The translations under genes were made by a program, and so were the position numbers. DNA of 64,000 nucleotides from Phaeobacter gallaeciensis. GTDB taxonomy: Bacteria > Pseudomonadota > Alphaproteobacteria > Rhodobacterales > Rhodobacteraceae. The DNA is taken from assembly GCF_001678945.1 (NCBI RefSeq), contig NZ_CP015124.1, positions 2,828,001 through 2,892,000 of the forward strand, given 5' to 3'. Below, in pieces: positions 8,230 to 17,322 of this stretch (position 1 is the first letter of the stretch; each line of letters starts with the position of its first letter). The notes below the pieces were generated by a model. That model was given only the letters and a program-made list of their open reading frames with translations. It was not told the origin of the DNA and made no database searches.

Positions 8230-9482
8230 CCCTGAAGCCGCCGCCCCTGCGCGATGATTGCTTTGCCTTGCCGACGGGCGTGAACTGGACCCCGGTCGAG
8301 GATGCGCTGGCGCTGCTGCGGCAGCGGCTGGGGCCGGTGACAGGCGTGGAGAGCCTGCCGCTGGACCAGACGGTGGGCCGGGTGCTGGCCGCAGATGTGG
8401 TGGCGCAACGATCGAACCCGCCGCAGCCCAATACCGCGGTGGATGGTTACGGCTTTGCCGGTCCCATAGCCGAAGGGGCGCAGGTCATGGAACTGGTCGC
8501 CGGGCGTGCGGCGGCGGGGGTGCCCTTTGACGGCGTGGTGCCTGCGGGGCAGGCCATTCGTATCCTGACCGGGGCCGCACTGCCCGACGGGGTCGACACG
8601 GTGATCCTCGAAGAGGACGTGACCACAGATGGCCGTCAGATCGCCTTTCACGGGCCGCTGAAGAAAGGGGCCAATACCCGCCGCGCCGGTGAGGATGTGG
8701 CGGCCGGAGATGTGATTCTGAGTGCGGGGCGGGTGGTGACACCTGCCGATCTGGCGCTGGTGGCGGCGACGGGTATCGACACATTGCCACTTCGGCAGCC
8801 CCTGCGCGTTGGAGTGCTTTCTACCGGCGATGAACTGCGCGATCCGGGTGCGCCTGCCGGGCTGGGGCAGATCTATGATGCCAACCGGCCGATGCTGCTG
8901 GCGTTGCTGCGGCAGTTGGGCGTGATTGCCGTGGATCTGGGGCGCGTCGGTGATGATCGCGCTGCGCTGCGGGCGCGGCTGGACGGCGCGGCGTCGCAGG
9001 CGGATGTGATCCTGACCAGCGGCGGTGCTTCGGCGGGGGATGAAGATCATGTCTCGGCCCTCTTGCGGGAGGCAGGCGCCATGCAGGAATGGCGCATTGC
9101 CCTGAAACCCGGCCGTCCGCTAGCGCTGGGGATGTGGCAGGGAATGCCGGTCTTTGGCCTGCCGGGCAATCCGGTGGCGGCGCTGGTCTGTACGCTGATC
9201 TTTGCGCGCCCTGCCATCGGGGTGATGGCGGGGGCCGGGTGGCAGGAACCGCAGGGGTTCGATGTGCCTGCCGGGTTTGAGAAGCGCAAGAAACCGGGAC
9301 GGCGAGAATACCTGCGCGCCCGTATCCGGCAGGGGCGCGCCGAGGTGTTCAAATCCGAAGGCTCTGGCCGGATCAGTGGGTTGAGCTGGGCCGAGGGTCT
9401 GGTCGAGATTGGCGAGGATGCGGCGCATATCCGGCCCGGCGATCCGGTGCGTTTCCTGCCCTATGGCAGTTTTTCCCTTTAG
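8226..9482 (+). CDS. moeA: Molybdopterin molybdenumtransferase MoeA
   Basis: MoeA inserts molybdate into adenylyl-molybdopterin. 418 aa, the usual length. 'QPNTAVDGYGF' is at about 67-77; the molybdopterin-binding MoaB/Mog-like domain carries 'GVLSTGDEL', 'DANRPMLLALL' and 'TSGGASAGDEDHV'; 'VFGLPGNPVAALV' follows. The C-terminal beta-barrel domain ends 'DPVRFLPYGSFSL'. Last gene of the fdhD-mobA-mobB-RNase H-fold-moeA operon; a GC-rich hairpin follows 14 bp after the stop. Confidence 0.93.
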   Translation: MTLKPPPLRDDCFALPTGVNWTPVEDALALLRQRLGPVTGVESLPLDQTVGRVLAADVVAQRSNPPQPNTAVDGYGFAGPIAEGAQVMELVAGRAAAGVPFDGVVPAGQAIRILTGAALPDGVDTVILEEDVTTDGRQIAFHGPLKKGANTRRAGEDVAAGDVILSAGRVVTPADLALVAATGIDTLPLRQPLRVGVLSTGDELRDPGAPAGLGQIYDANRPMLLALLRQLGVIAVDLGRVGDDRAALRARLDGAASQADVILTSGGASAGDEDHVSALLREAGAMQEWRIALKPGRPLALGMWQGMPVFGLPGNPVAALVCTLIFARPAIGVMAGAGWQEPQGFDVPAGFEKRKKPGRREYLRARIRQGRAEVFKSEGSGRISGLSWAEGLVEIGEDAAHIRPGDPVRFLPYGSFSL

Positions 9483-9495
9483 GCAGGTGTCTGTG

Positions 9496-9514
9496 GGGCG
9501 GGGAGCTCCCGCCC
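9496..9514 (+). terminator. GC hairpin after moeA
   Basis: GGGCGGG / CCCGCCC with a 5-nt loop directly downstream of moeA and no U-tract. Similar hairpins sit right after the stops of ispE (17052-17075) and of the small gene ending at 61791 (61797-61817). Probably an mRNA 3'-end stabiliser or weak terminator. The remaining bases to 9701 show no gene. Confidence 0.45.
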
Positions 9515-9701
9515 ATTCAGTATCATTGCAGGCAATGACTATCGCGGTTGGGCCGGGCGCCCTGCGGTGCAGGGCGCTGGATGGTGGCAACCGCGCCGCG
9601 CTTAGCGTGGCGCCGGACCCAACGGGAGAGCGGTGATCTGTGATCGCCGGAATCCGGACGGGAGCGCTCTGGCGGGCGAAACGGGGGGTGTTGGCTCAGG
9701 A

Positions 9702-10724
9702 TCAGTCGAAGGTGCCCGCGACGCGGCCCACCAGCATGAAGGCGCGCGCGGTGCGGGTGTCGCCAAGAGCGGAGATTTCGCTGTCGTTGGCTTCGGTCTC
9801 AAATTCGGTGAACATCTGGTCGAACCGGCGCAGGAAGTGATGCGCGGCATCGCGGAAGATCGGATCCTGTTTCATCCGCGCGGCGGTCAGGGCCAGCGAT
9901 GTCCGGTCCCGCACCCCGCCAAGCGCCGCCACGGCGCGGCCACGGGCGCCCTGGGCGAACTGGCGCCAGATTTCGGGGCGCGCCATGTCCGGGCGCAGAT
10001 CGTCCATATAGATGCCGTCCTGGCTGAGCAGGGTCAGAACGTCCTGCGCCGCCTGGATCACCTGCGAGGCCTTGCGGTCCTTGAGCGCGGCGCGCAGGGC
10101 CGAGAAGCCTTCTTCGTCCTCTGCGGTTTCCGGGAAATTGAGCGCGCGGATGAACTGGTCCACCGGCAGCGGCGGCGACATGTCTTCCGAGGAGGTGCCA
10201 AGGGCCAGCGTACCCTGATCCGCTGCGGCCATCTGGGCGGCTTCGGCGGGGATCGCCGGGCGGGGCGGGTTGCGGCGGCTGCTCTGGAAAGTGGCCAATG
10301 CGCTTTCGGTCTTGCGCGTCGCCTCGGCGATTTCCTCGAGCTTCTTGGTGACCGAAGGCTCCGCCACCGCCGTGGCCTGCTGGGCGTGGGTCAGGTAGCT
10401 GTGCCGCAGCCCGTCGATGGCCGATTGCAGGCGCAGGGTTTCCTCGCGCATGATCCGGATCGACCGCAGCACCATGGCGCCGCCCCAGAGCAGGATCACC
10501 GGCAGGCAGACGGCCAGCGCCGTCTGCACCCAGCCGGTCCAGCCATTGGCACCGTCCGTTTCAGCAGGAGCCAGAAGGTAGGCCGCCAGAACCGCCAAAA
10601 GCCAGATGCAGCCCAGCACGATCGCCCCCATCTCGGCGCCGCCCAATCCCGTGGCCGAGGGGCGCTCGAACGTGCCGAGCGGCTGGTTATGGGCGGTCTT
10701 TGAGGCGGGATCCGGTGCGGTCAT
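9702..10724 (-). CDS. Conserved membrane protein with coiled coil
   Basis: 340 aa. Two hydrophobic segments near the N-terminus (about 32-53 and 65-85, 'GAIVLGCIWLLAVLAAYLL' and 'ALAVCLPVILLWGGAM') are followed by a long charged helical region with coiled-coil character (about 90-155) and a helical C-terminal domain. It starts 20 bp downstream of the greA stop on the same strand, so the two are likely one transcript. Similar proteins occur across Rhodobacteraceae, but I know of no assigned function. Confidence 0.75.
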   Translation of the reverse strand: MTAPDPASKTAHNQPLGTFERPSATGLGGAEMGAIVLGCIWLLAVLAAYLLAPAETDGANGWTGWVQTALAVCLPVILLWGGAMVLRSIRIMREETLRLQSAIDGLRHSYLTHAQQATAVAEPSVTKKLEEIAEATRKTESALATFQSSRRNPPRPAIPAEAAQMAAADQGTLALGTSSEDMSPPLPVDQFIRALNFPETAEDEEGFSALRAALKDRKASQVIQAAQDVLTLLSQDGIYMDDLRPDMARPEIWRQFAQGARGRAVAALGGVRDRTSLALTAARMKQDPIFRDAAHHFLRRFDQMFTEFETEANDSEISALGDTRTARAFMLVGRVAGTFD

Positions 10725-10744
10725 GGCGGATGGGTTCTGTCTTG

Positions 10745-11215
10745 TCAGGAATAAACGATTTGCAAAATCTCATAGGCGCGCTCCCCGCCGGGGGTGCGTA
10801 CCTCCACACTGTCGCCTTCTTCCTTGCCGATCAAGGCCCGGGCAATCGGTGATTTGATGTTCAGCAGGCCCGCTTCGATATTGGCTTCGTGTTCGCCGAC
10901 GATCTGCCAGGTCTTTTCCTCGTCGGTGTCTTCATCCACCACGGTGACCTTGGCGCCGAATTTCACAGACCCCGACAGTTTCGCCGGATCAATCACATCC
11001 GCGAGGCTCAGAATGCCTTCGAGTTCCTTGATGCGGCCCTCGATAAAGGACTGTTTTTCGCGCGCCGAATGGTATTCGGCATTCTCCGACAGATCGCCGA
11101 GCTCGCGGGCTTCGGCGATGGCCTGGATGATGGCCGGGCGCTCGACGGATTTCAGGTTCTTGAGTTCCGCTTCGAGGGCCTGAAAGCCCGTCGGCGTCAT
11201 CGGGATCTTTTCCAT
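10745..11215 (-). CDS. greA: Transcription elongation factor GreA
   Basis: GreA rescues backtracked RNA polymerase by stimulating transcript cleavage. 156 aa: N-terminal coiled coil with the family signature '[23 protein letters not shown]' split around the acidic tip, then the C-terminal domain '[24 protein letters not shown]'. The frame is open for 29 more codons upstream, but ATG at 11215 with GGAG about 9 nt before it gives the standard length. Confidence 0.95.
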   Translation of the reverse strand: MEKIPMTPTGFQALEAELKNLKSVERPAIIQAIAEARELGDLSENAEYHSAREKQSFIEGRIKELEGILSLADVIDPAKLSGSVKFGAKVTVVDEDTDEEKTWQIVGEHEANIEAGLLNIKSPIARALIGKEEGDSVEVRTPGGERAYEILQIVYS

Positions 11216-11276
11216 GGTCTGCTCCGCTTTCGTCTGGTCGTGCCGTGCATGTGCTACGGGTCTTTTGAACGTGACA

Positions 11277-11300
11277 GCCCCGCCGCAGGTGCGACGGGGC
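11277..11300 (-). promoter_or_regulatory. Hairpin in the greA leader
   Basis: A 10-bp stem with one mismatch (GCCCCGTCGC / GCGGCGGGGC read on the minus strand, 4-nt loop) located 62 bp before the greA start. It could end transcripts from the VOC gene or act as a greA leader/attenuator, since greA leaders elsewhere (E. coli GraL) are terminated early. The stretch 11301-11407 shows no other structure I can support. Confidence 0.4.
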
Positions 11301-11407
11301 ATTTATTCGTGTTGGCATTTACCTGACCCAATCGCGGGGCCAAATGCAAGGGGGACCTGCGGCCACGGGCAGAGTTTTGCTGCAGGGACCGGGACTTGCT
11401 GCGGGAT

Positions 11408-11578
11408 TTATCGCCGCTTGAAATGCCGCGGTGGCAGCGGGTCCGGCACCGGCAGATGCGCTTCGATGCGCCAGAACTGTGCCTCGGCCTGATCGCCGTG
11501 GAACCGCGTGGTGTGCCTGCCCCGGGGCCGCCTGTGTGCGTCGAGACCCAACAACTCAATCATATTGAACAAGCTCAT
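11408..11578 (-). CDS. Possible 56-aa protein overlapping the VOC gene
   Basis: A short frame starting inside the last codons of the VOC gene ('MSLFNMIELLGLD...') and ending 'PPRHFKRR'. It is basic, lacks membrane or metal motifs, and has no clear ribosome-binding site. A second ATG at 11563 would overlap the VOC stop by 8 bp. It may be spurious; it is listed because it fills an otherwise gene-free 340-bp interval and the overlap geometry allows coupled translation. Confidence 0.28.
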   Translation of the reverse strand: MSLFNMIELLGLDAHRRPRGRHTTRFHGDQAEAQFWRIEAHLPVPDPLPPRHFKRR

Positions 11579-11936
11579 ATTCCACCCCCTCTCCATCCAG
11601 GAAATAGAACCGTCGTCCGGGTTCGTAATCGGCGTGGTTCATCGGCGTGAAGCCGACCTCCCGAACCGCCTCCTCGGCGCTGTCCAGATCCTCGACGATC
11701 AGCGCCAGATGGTTGAGCGTTCCCTTGTTGGCATAGCGGGGCAGCGGATCACCTAGGTCTTCCGGTGGCGTATAAAGCGCAAGATAGCTGTCCTTGCTGC
11801 CGACGTGGACCGAAAGGCCGCCGTGGATTGCCGGACCCTGCCAGCGGATCCGCCAGCCAAAGACCCTTTCCATCCAGGCGGCGGTGGCATGGGGATCGCT
11901 GACGCAGAGGTTCGCGTGTTCAAGAATGGCGGTCAT
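11556..11936 (-). CDS. VOC family protein (glyoxalase/dioxygenase fold)
   Basis: A 126-aa two-module vicinal-oxygen-chelate protein: 'LEHANLCVSDPHATAAWMERVFG' opens the first module and 'LNHLALIVEDLDSAEEAV' the second, with 'FYFLDGEGVEYELVQY' placing the terminal metal-ligand Glu. Divergent from soxR across a 95-bp gap that contains a candidate SoxR/MerR operator, so it is the likely target of SoxR. The substrate is unknown; a role in detoxifying redox-cycling compounds or aldehydes would fit. Confidence 0.85.
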   Translation of the reverse strand: MTAILEHANLCVSDPHATAAWMERVFGWRIRWQGPAIHGGLSVHVGSKDSYLALYTPPEDLGDPLPRYANKGTLNHLALIVEDLDSAEEAVREVGFTPMNHADYEPGRRFYFLDGEGVEYELVQYD

Positions 11937-11980
11937 TTCGAATCTCCTTTGATAATCTCTGCATCCTGTGTAATTTCTAA

Positions 11981-12000
11981 ACCTAACTTTAGATCAAGGT
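11981..12000. promoter_or_regulatory. Candidate SoxR (MerR-family) operator
   Basis: An imperfect palindrome ACCTAACTTTAGATCAAGGT: ends ACCT/AGGT with partial inner symmetry, placed between the divergent VOC and soxR genes, 32 bp before the soxR start and 45 bp before the VOC start. On the minus strand a TTGATC -35-like element overlaps it. MerR-family regulators bind such elements between -35 and -10. Confidence 0.45.
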
Positions 12001-12031
12001 ATTTCTCATCACGTCAGGGAAGGGATCCGAC

Positions 12032-12499
12032 ATGGCAAAATCCGCAGGTGTTTCGATTGGCTATCTGGCAGAGCGCACCGGGCTGGCGGTCTCTGCTATC
12101 CGGTATTACGAGGCGCAGGGTCTGGTCGAGCCCTGGCGCAATGCGGGCGGGCAGCGGCGGTTCCTGCGCTCGGATCTCAGGCGGCTCAGCTTCATCATGA
12201 TCGCGCAGCAGTTCGGGTTTTCCCTGCCGGAGATCCGCGAGTACCTGAAAAAACTGCCGGGCGGGCGCACCCCGACGCAAGAGGATTGGGCGGCGATTTC
12301 CTCGGACTTCCGCGATCATCTGGATCAGCGAATCGAGACGCTTATGAAGCTGCGTGATAACCTTGATGGCTGTATCGGATGCGGCTGCCTGTCCTTGCCG
12401 AGATGCGCGCTATATAATCCGCAGGACAAGGCAGGAGAGAAGGGCACCGGCCCGCGCTATCTGATGGGGGACAGCCCAGAGGTTGAAAATGACGGATGA
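12032..12499 (+). CDS. soxR: Redox-sensitive transcriptional activator SoxR
   Basis: A 155-aa MerR-family regulator. The winged HTH 'IGYLAERTGLAVSAIRYYEAQGLV' is at 9-32, followed by the dimerisation helix. The [2Fe-2S] motif CX2CXCX5C is complete (Cys114, 117, 119, 125; 'CIGCGCLSLPRC'), which is diagnostic of SoxR. Outside enteric bacteria SoxR usually responds to redox-active small molecules and controls efflux or modifying enzymes directly; here the adjacent divergent VOC gene is the obvious candidate. Confidence 0.95.
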   Translation: MAKSAGVSIGYLAERTGLAVSAIRYYEAQGLVEPWRNAGGQRRFLRSDLRRLSFIMIAQQFGFSLPEIREYLKKLPGGRTPTQEDWAAISSDFRDHLDQRIETLMKLRDNLDGCIGCGCLSLPRCALYNPQDKAGEKGTGPRYLMGDSPEVENDG

Positions 12500-12673
12500 G
12501 CGTCGGAAATGAGTATGTTTTATACGGAAAAGCCCGTTCTGCTGGAACGTAACGCAGAGTATGGATTGACCTTTGTAATCCCCAAACGCTAAGCAACCGC
12601 GAAAGAAAATTGCGCCCAGGACCATCTGTCCGATGGGGACAGAAACGAACGATAGCCAAGGAGCACATCATCT

Positions 12674-14323
12674 ATGGCCGAGATTGAACGCGAAGCGATG
12701 GAATATGACGTTGTGATCGTCGGGGCCGGCCCTGCGGGTCTGTCGGCGGCGATCCGTCTGAAGCAGTTGGACAGCGACCTTGAGGTCGTGGTGCTGGAAA
12801 AAGGCTCCGAAGTGGGCGCGCATATCCTGTCGGGCGCGGTTCTGGATCCATGCGGTCTTGATGCGCTGATCCCCGACTGGAAGGAAAAGGGCGCGCCGCT
12901 GAATGTGCCGGTGAAGGAAGATAACTTCTACATGATGGGCGAGTCGGGCGAGGTGCGGATCCCCAACTTCCCGATGCCGCCGCTGATGAACAACCACGGC
13001 AACTACATCGTCTCCATGGGCAATGTCTGCCGCTGGATGGCTGAACAGGCCGAGGAACTGGGCGTCGAGATTTTCCCGGGCATGGCCTGCTCCGAGCTGA
13101 TCTACGGCGACAACGGCGAAGTCAAAGGCGTGGTCGCCGGTGTCTTCGGGCTGGAGGCCGACGGCTCTTACGGTCCCAACACCGAGCCGGGCATGGAACT
13201 GCACGGCAAATATGTCTTCCTCGGTGAAGGCGTACGTGGCTCGCTGTCCAAGGAAGTGATCGCCAAATACGGCCTGTCCGATGGCAAGGAGCCGCAGAAA
13301 TACGGCGTCGGCATGAAAGAGATCTGGGAGATCGACCCGGCCAAGCACAAGGAAGGCACCGTCACCCACACCATGGGCTGGCCGCTGAATTCCAACGCTG
13401 GCGGTGGCTCCTTTATCTATCACTTGGAAAACAACCAGGTTTACGTGGGCTTCGTGGTGCACCTGAACTACAAGAACCCCTACCTGTTCCCCTACATGGA
13501 ATTCCAGCGGTTCAAGCACCACCCGATGGTCGCCGAGCTGCTGGAAGGCGGCAAGCGCGTGGCCTATGGCGCCCGCGCCATCACCGAAGGCGGCTGGCAG
13601 TCGATGCCGAAGCTTGTGGCACCCGGCGTGGCGCTGCTGGGCTGTGCCGCAGGCATGGTCAACGTGCCGCGCATCAAGGGCAACCACAACGCCATGCTGT
13701 CGGGCAAGGCCGCAGCCGAAGCCGCCTATGACGCCATCAAGGCCGAACGCTCCGGTGACGAGCTGTCCGCCTATGAGACAGACGTGCGCGAAGGCGCTAT
13801 CGGCAAGGACCTCAAGATGGTCCGCAACGTCAAACCGATGTGGTCGAAGTGGGGTCTCACCGCCTCGCTGATGCTGGGTGGTCTGGATATGTGGACCAAC
13901 AACATCCTTGGACTGTCCTTCTTTGGCACCCTTGGTCACGGCAAGAACGACGCCGAAGCCACCGAAGAAGCCAGCAAGCACAAGCCGATTGATTACCCGA
14001 AACCCGATGGCACCCTGTCCTTTGACCGGCTGACCAACGTCTCCTTCGCGATGACCAATCACGAGGAAAGCCAGCCCTGCCACCTGCACCTTGGCAATGC
14101 GGATACGCCGATCTCGGTCAACCTGCCAAAATACGACGAACCGGCGCAGCGCTATTGCCCGGCCGGCGTCTACGAGGTGGTCGAAAAGGACGGCAAGCCG
14201 GAGTTCGTGGTGAACTTCCAGAACTGCGTGCACTGCAAGACCTGCGACATCAAGGACCCGAGCCAGAACATCACCTGGACCACGCCGCAGGGCGGTGACG
14301 GGCCGAACTATCCCAATATGTGA
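12674..14323 (+). CDS. Electron transfer flavoprotein-ubiquinone oxidoreductase
   Basis: ETF-QO moves electrons from ETF (fed by acyl-CoA dehydrogenases such as the gene at the left edge) to ubiquinone. 549 aa. FAD-binding 'VIVGAGPAGLSAAIRL' is at residues 14-29; the ubiquinone/membrane-contact region follows. The C-terminal [4Fe-4S] ligands are Cys in 'RYCPAGVYEV' and in 'NCVHCKTCDIKDPSQN'. It has its own promoter region: 174 bp upstream with a TTGACC -35-like element at 12566-12571. An 8-9-bp hairpin follows about 70 bp after the stop. Confidence 0.95.
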   Translation: MAEIEREAMEYDVVIVGAGPAGLSAAIRLKQLDSDLEVVVLEKGSEVGAHILSGAVLDPCGLDALIPDWKEKGAPLNVPVKEDNFYMMGESGEVRIPNFPMPPLMNNHGNYIVSMGNVCRWMAEQAEELGVEIFPGMACSELIYGDNGEVKGVVAGVFGLEADGSYGPNTEPGMELHGKYVFLGEGVRGSLSKEVIAKYGLSDGKEPQKYGVGMKEIWEIDPAKHKEGTVTHTMGWPLNSNAGGGSFIYHLENNQVYVGFVVHLNYKNPYLFPYMEFQRFKHHPMVAELLEGGKRVAYGARAITEGGWQSMPKLVAPGVALLGCAAGMVNVPRIKGNHNAMLSGKAAAEAAYDAIKAERSGDELSAYETDVREGAIGKDLKMVRNVKPMWSKWGLTASLMLGGLDMWTNNILGLSFFGTLGHGKNDAEATEEASKHKPIDYPKPDGTLSFDRLTNVSFAMTNHEESQPCHLHLGNADTPISVNLPKYDEPAQRYCPAGVYEVVEKDGKPEFVVNFQNCVHCKTCDIKDPSQNITWTTPQGGDGPNYPNM

Positions 14324-14391
14324 TCCGGTTTGGGCAAATCTGCCCGCAGCCGGGCGGATTTCCTCCGGTTTTGCCGGAAATAACGCAAAAG

Positions 14392-14415
14392 TGGGGCGCC
14401 TTCCGAGGCGCCCCA
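14392..14415 (+). terminator. Probable terminator after ETF-QO
   Basis: A perfect 9-bp stem TGGGGCGCC / GGCGCCCCA with 6-nt loop (TTCCGA). The downstream sequence is only weakly U-rich. It separates ETF-QO from the TPR-ispE pair, whose start lies 70 bp further on. Confidence 0.55.
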
Positions 14416-14484
14416 TTGCGTGTTGTCAGCGCCCGGATTACCCTTTTTCACAATCACGAATACATACCCTTGGGGGAGGTCCCG

Positions 14485-16224
14485 GTGCCGGTTCAAAATC
14501 TTCGCAACCTGTCATCCGCGGCGCTGGTTGCGCTGTCTGTTTCGGTCACATCCACGCTGGGCCTTGCGGCGCCAGTTGCAGCCAACGGATTGGCGGGGGC
14601 TTACCTCGCTGGTCGGGCCGCCACCTATGAGAGTGATTTCTCGGCAGCTGCCGAATATTACACCCGCGCTCTGGTCCGCGATCCGAAGAACCCCGTGTTG
14701 ATGGAAAATGTGGTCTTTGCCCAACTGGCGCAGGGCGATCTGGATCGTGCACTGCCAGTGGCACAGCGCCTGTGGGAGATGGAGCTGCGCAGCCAGGCGA
14801 CGAATATGGTCATGGTGGGCGATTTCGCCCGCCGCGGCGCCTTTGTCGACATTCTGGCGCGGGATCTGGCGATCCGCGATATTCACCCGCTGGTGGATGG
14901 GTTGCTGACAGCCTGGGCGCATATGGGCGAAGGGGCTGTCTCCGCCGCGATGCAGAGTTTCGAAGCCCTTGCCGAAGACCAGAACCTGCGCCCCTACGCG
15001 CAGTTTCATCAGGCGCTGGCGCTGGCCTCGGTCGGGGACTACGAGGGCGCAGAGGCGATGTTCGCCGCCGAGGATGGCAAGCTGACCCGCCTGTCGCGCC
15101 AATCGGTTCTGGCGCGGATGCAGATCCTGTCGCAGCTGGGGCAGAACGAAAAGGCGCTTGAGGTGCTGAGCGGGGCTTTCAGCAGCGGCTTTGATCCGGC
15201 GCTTGCGGATTTGCGGGGCCGACTTGAGGCAGGCGAGGCGCTTGGCTTTACCATGGCGCCCGGCCCGGTCGAAGGGATCGCCGAAGTCTTTTTCACCATG
15301 GGATCGGCGCTGAATGGGCAGCAGGCGGATGACTATGTGCTGATGTATGCCCGCATGGCCTCGGTCCTGAACCCGGATCACGTCGATGCGGTTCTGCTAA
15401 GCGCGGAGCTCTTGGACAAGCTGGGCCGCTTCCCGCTGTCGATTGCCACCTATAAACAGGTGCCGCGCAGCCATCCCGATTATTATGCCGCTGAAATGGG
15501 CCGCGCCGAGGCGCTGCGCCGCTCGGCCAAACCGGACGCCGCAGCCGAGGTATTGGCGCAACTGGCAGAGATCTATCCTGAACTGCCTCAGGTTCAGGTC
15601 AGCCTGGGCGACCTGCTGCGACAGCAGGAAGACTACACTGGCGCCGTGACCGCCTATGACAAGGCGCTGACCTACACGCCTGAACAATCGCCGAGCCGCT
15701 GGTTCCTCTATTATGCCCGCGGCATCTGCCACGAAAGGCTGGATAACTGGGCCGAGGCCGAGGCCGATTTCCGTGCCTCTCTGGCGCTGGAGCCGAACCG
15801 CCCGCAGGTGCTGAACTACCTTGGCTACTCGCTGGTGGAAAAGCAGAAGAACCTGGATGAGGCGCTCGACATGATCGAGCGCGCCGTCGCAGCACGTCCC
15901 GAGTCGGGCTATATCGTCGATTCGCTGGGCTGGGTGCTGTATCGTCTTGGCCGCTATAGCGAGGCGGTGGGCCACATGGAGCGCGCGGTGGAATTGATGC
16001 CGGTGGATCCGGTGGTGAATGACCATCTTGGCGATGTTTTCTGGGCAGTAGGCCGCCAACGCGAGGCGGAATTCCAGTGGAAACGAGCGCTGTCCTTCAT
16101 CCACTCTGGCGAAGGCGATGGTGAAGCCGATCCCGAACGGATCCGCCGTAAGATCGAGGTCGGTCTGGATGTGGTGCTGGAAGAAGAAGGCGCGGATCCC
16201 CTGAAGGTTGCCAATGGCGGTTGA
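14485..16224 (+). CDS. Secreted tetratricopeptide-repeat protein
   Basis: 579 aa from GTG 14485, which has GGGGGAGG 5-6 nt upstream; the frame runs open back into the ETF-QO stop, but that part contains the terminator hairpin. Signal peptide with Ala-rich core and a cleavage site near 'PVAANG'. The mature protein is a series of TPR-type helical hairpins, clearest at the C-terminus ('[65 protein letters not shown]'-like repeats, quoted only as pattern). Probably a periplasmic scaffold. It overlaps ispE by 11 bp. Confidence 0.85.
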   Translation: MPVQNLRNLSSAALVALSVSVTSTLGLAAPVAANGLAGAYLAGRAATYESDFSAAAEYYTRALVRDPKNPVLMENVVFAQLAQGDLDRALPVAQRLWEMELRSQATNMVMVGDFARRGAFVDILARDLAIRDIHPLVDGLLTAWAHMGEGAVSAAMQSFEALAEDQNLRPYAQFHQALALASVGDYEGAEAMFAAEDGKLTRLSRQSVLARMQILSQLGQNEKALEVLSGAFSSGFDPALADLRGRLEAGEALGFTMAPGPVEGIAEVFFTMGSALNGQQADDYVLMYARMASVLNPDHVDAVLLSAELLDKLGRFPLSIATYKQVPRSHPDYYAAEMGRAEALRRSAKPDAAAEVLAQLAEIYPELPQVQVSLGDLLRQQEDYTGAVTAYDKALTYTPEQSPSRWFLYYARGICHERLDNWAEAEADFRASLALEPNRPQVLNYLGYSLVEKQKNLDEALDMIERAVAARPESGYIVDSLGWVLYRLGRYSEAVGHMERAVELMPVDPVVNDHLGDVFWAVGRQREAEFQWKRALSFIHSGEGDGEADPERIRRKIEVGLDVVLEEEGADPLKVANGG

Positions 16225-17053
16225 GGCTTTCGCCCCGGCCAAGATCAACCTGACCCTGCATGTGACCGGCCAGCGCGCCGATGGTTATCACCTGCTGGAT
16301 TCGCTGGTGGCGTTTTGCGATGTCGGGGATCAGGTGCGGGTGCGCCGGGCTGAGGATCTGTCCCTGCAGGTGGGTGGGTCACGGGTGGCTGGCGTGCCCA
16401 CGGACGGTTCCAACCTTGTGTTGCGGGCGGCAGAGGTTTTGAAACCTGCCGGGCAGGGCGCCGAGATTACGCTGGAAAAACACCTGCCTGCAGCGGCTGG
16501 CATTGGTGGCGGCTCTTCGGATGCGGCGGCAACGCTGCGGGCGTTGGCGCAGCTTTGGGATGTGAAGCTGCCCGGCGAAGCGGATTTGCTAAGCCTCGGC
16601 GCAGATGTGCCCGTCTGCATGGCGCCGGGAGCCTGGCGCATGGCCGGGATTGGCGAGGATCTGACGCCGCTGCCACCCTTGCCGTCTTGCGATATCCTGC
16701 TGGTGAATCCGGGAGTGGCGGTCTCGACCCCGGTGGTGTTCCGCGGGTTGGCCTCGCGCGAGAACCCGGCCATGCCGCAGGACCTGCCGGTCTGGGGCGA
16801 TGCGCTGGAGCTGTCGGCATGGCTGGCGCGGCAGCGTAACGATCTGCAGGCCCCAGCCGTGGCCGCTGCGCCGGTGATCGGAGAGGTTCTGGACGCGCTG
16901 CGTGCCTCGGGGGCGCTGTTTTCGGCGATGTCCGGCTCTGGCGCCACCTGTTTTGCGCTGTTCGAACCTGACGAGGGGCAGGCGCAAAGCGCGGCAGAGG
17001 ATATTCGTGCGAAACACCCTGACTGGTGGGTGGCTGCGGGGTGCGTGCTCTAG
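16214..17053 (+). CDS. ispE: 4-diphosphocytidyl-2-C-methyl-D-erythritol kinase IspE
   Basis: A GHMP kinase of the non-mevalonate isoprenoid pathway that phosphorylates CDP-ME. 279 aa; N-terminal '[21 protein letters not shown]', ATP-binding '[17 protein letters not shown]' at 92-108, C-terminal '[19 protein letters not shown]'. ATG 16214 has GAAGG 6 nt upstream; a TTG 6 bp earlier is possible. Overlap with the TPR gene suggests coupling. The convergent downstream gene is also isoprenoid-related. Confidence 0.95.
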   Translation: MAVEAFAPAKINLTLHVTGQRADGYHLLDSLVAFCDVGDQVRVRRAEDLSLQVGGSRVAGVPTDGSNLVLRAAEVLKPAGQGAEITLEKHLPAAAGIGGGSSDAAATLRALAQLWDVKLPGEADLLSLGADVPVCMAPGAWRMAGIGEDLTPLPPLPSCDILLVNPGVAVSTPVVFRGLASRENPAMPQDLPVWGDALELSAWLARQRNDLQAPAVAAAPVIGEVLDALRASGALFSAMSGSGATCFALFEPDEGQAQSAAEDIRAKHPDWWVAAGCVL

Positions 17054-17117
17054 GCGCGGGGGGCCTCCCGCGCCTGTATCGCCGCATCAAAGATGCAGCA
17101 AACAGCCTTGGGCCCGG

Positions 17118-17142
17118 CAGCGCGCCTGCGGCGCGCTGTTTT
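17118..17142 (+). terminator. Rho-independent terminator of ispE
   Basis: Stem CAGCGCGCC / GGCGCGCTG with a 3-nt loop, then TTTT. A second hairpin (AGGCGCGGG / CCCGCGCCT, 17052-17075) begins at the ispE stop codon. Near 17245-17260 a further GGAGGC-TAAC-GCCTCC hairpin faces the convergent polyprenyl synthase gene and may be its terminator. Confidence 0.8.
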
Positions 17143-17322
17143 CCAGATCTGCTGAGAGGCGCCTGAAGCGCAGGTCTGCGCTGCAGGCGCCACATCGAGT
17201 GTGGAGGTCCAAAATCCGCCTCAAGGGCAAGCCGCGCGCGGCGCGGAGGCTAACGCCTCCCTTGACCCGGACTTTGGAAGAAAGGGGCTGATATGCCGAC
17301 TTTGGCATGTTGCCCCGGCGGG

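Noticed and set aside
12509-12592. 27-codon frame between soxR and ETF-QO
   Set aside because: No ribosome-binding site, overlaps the likely ETF-QO promoter (TTGACC at 12566), and too short to judge.
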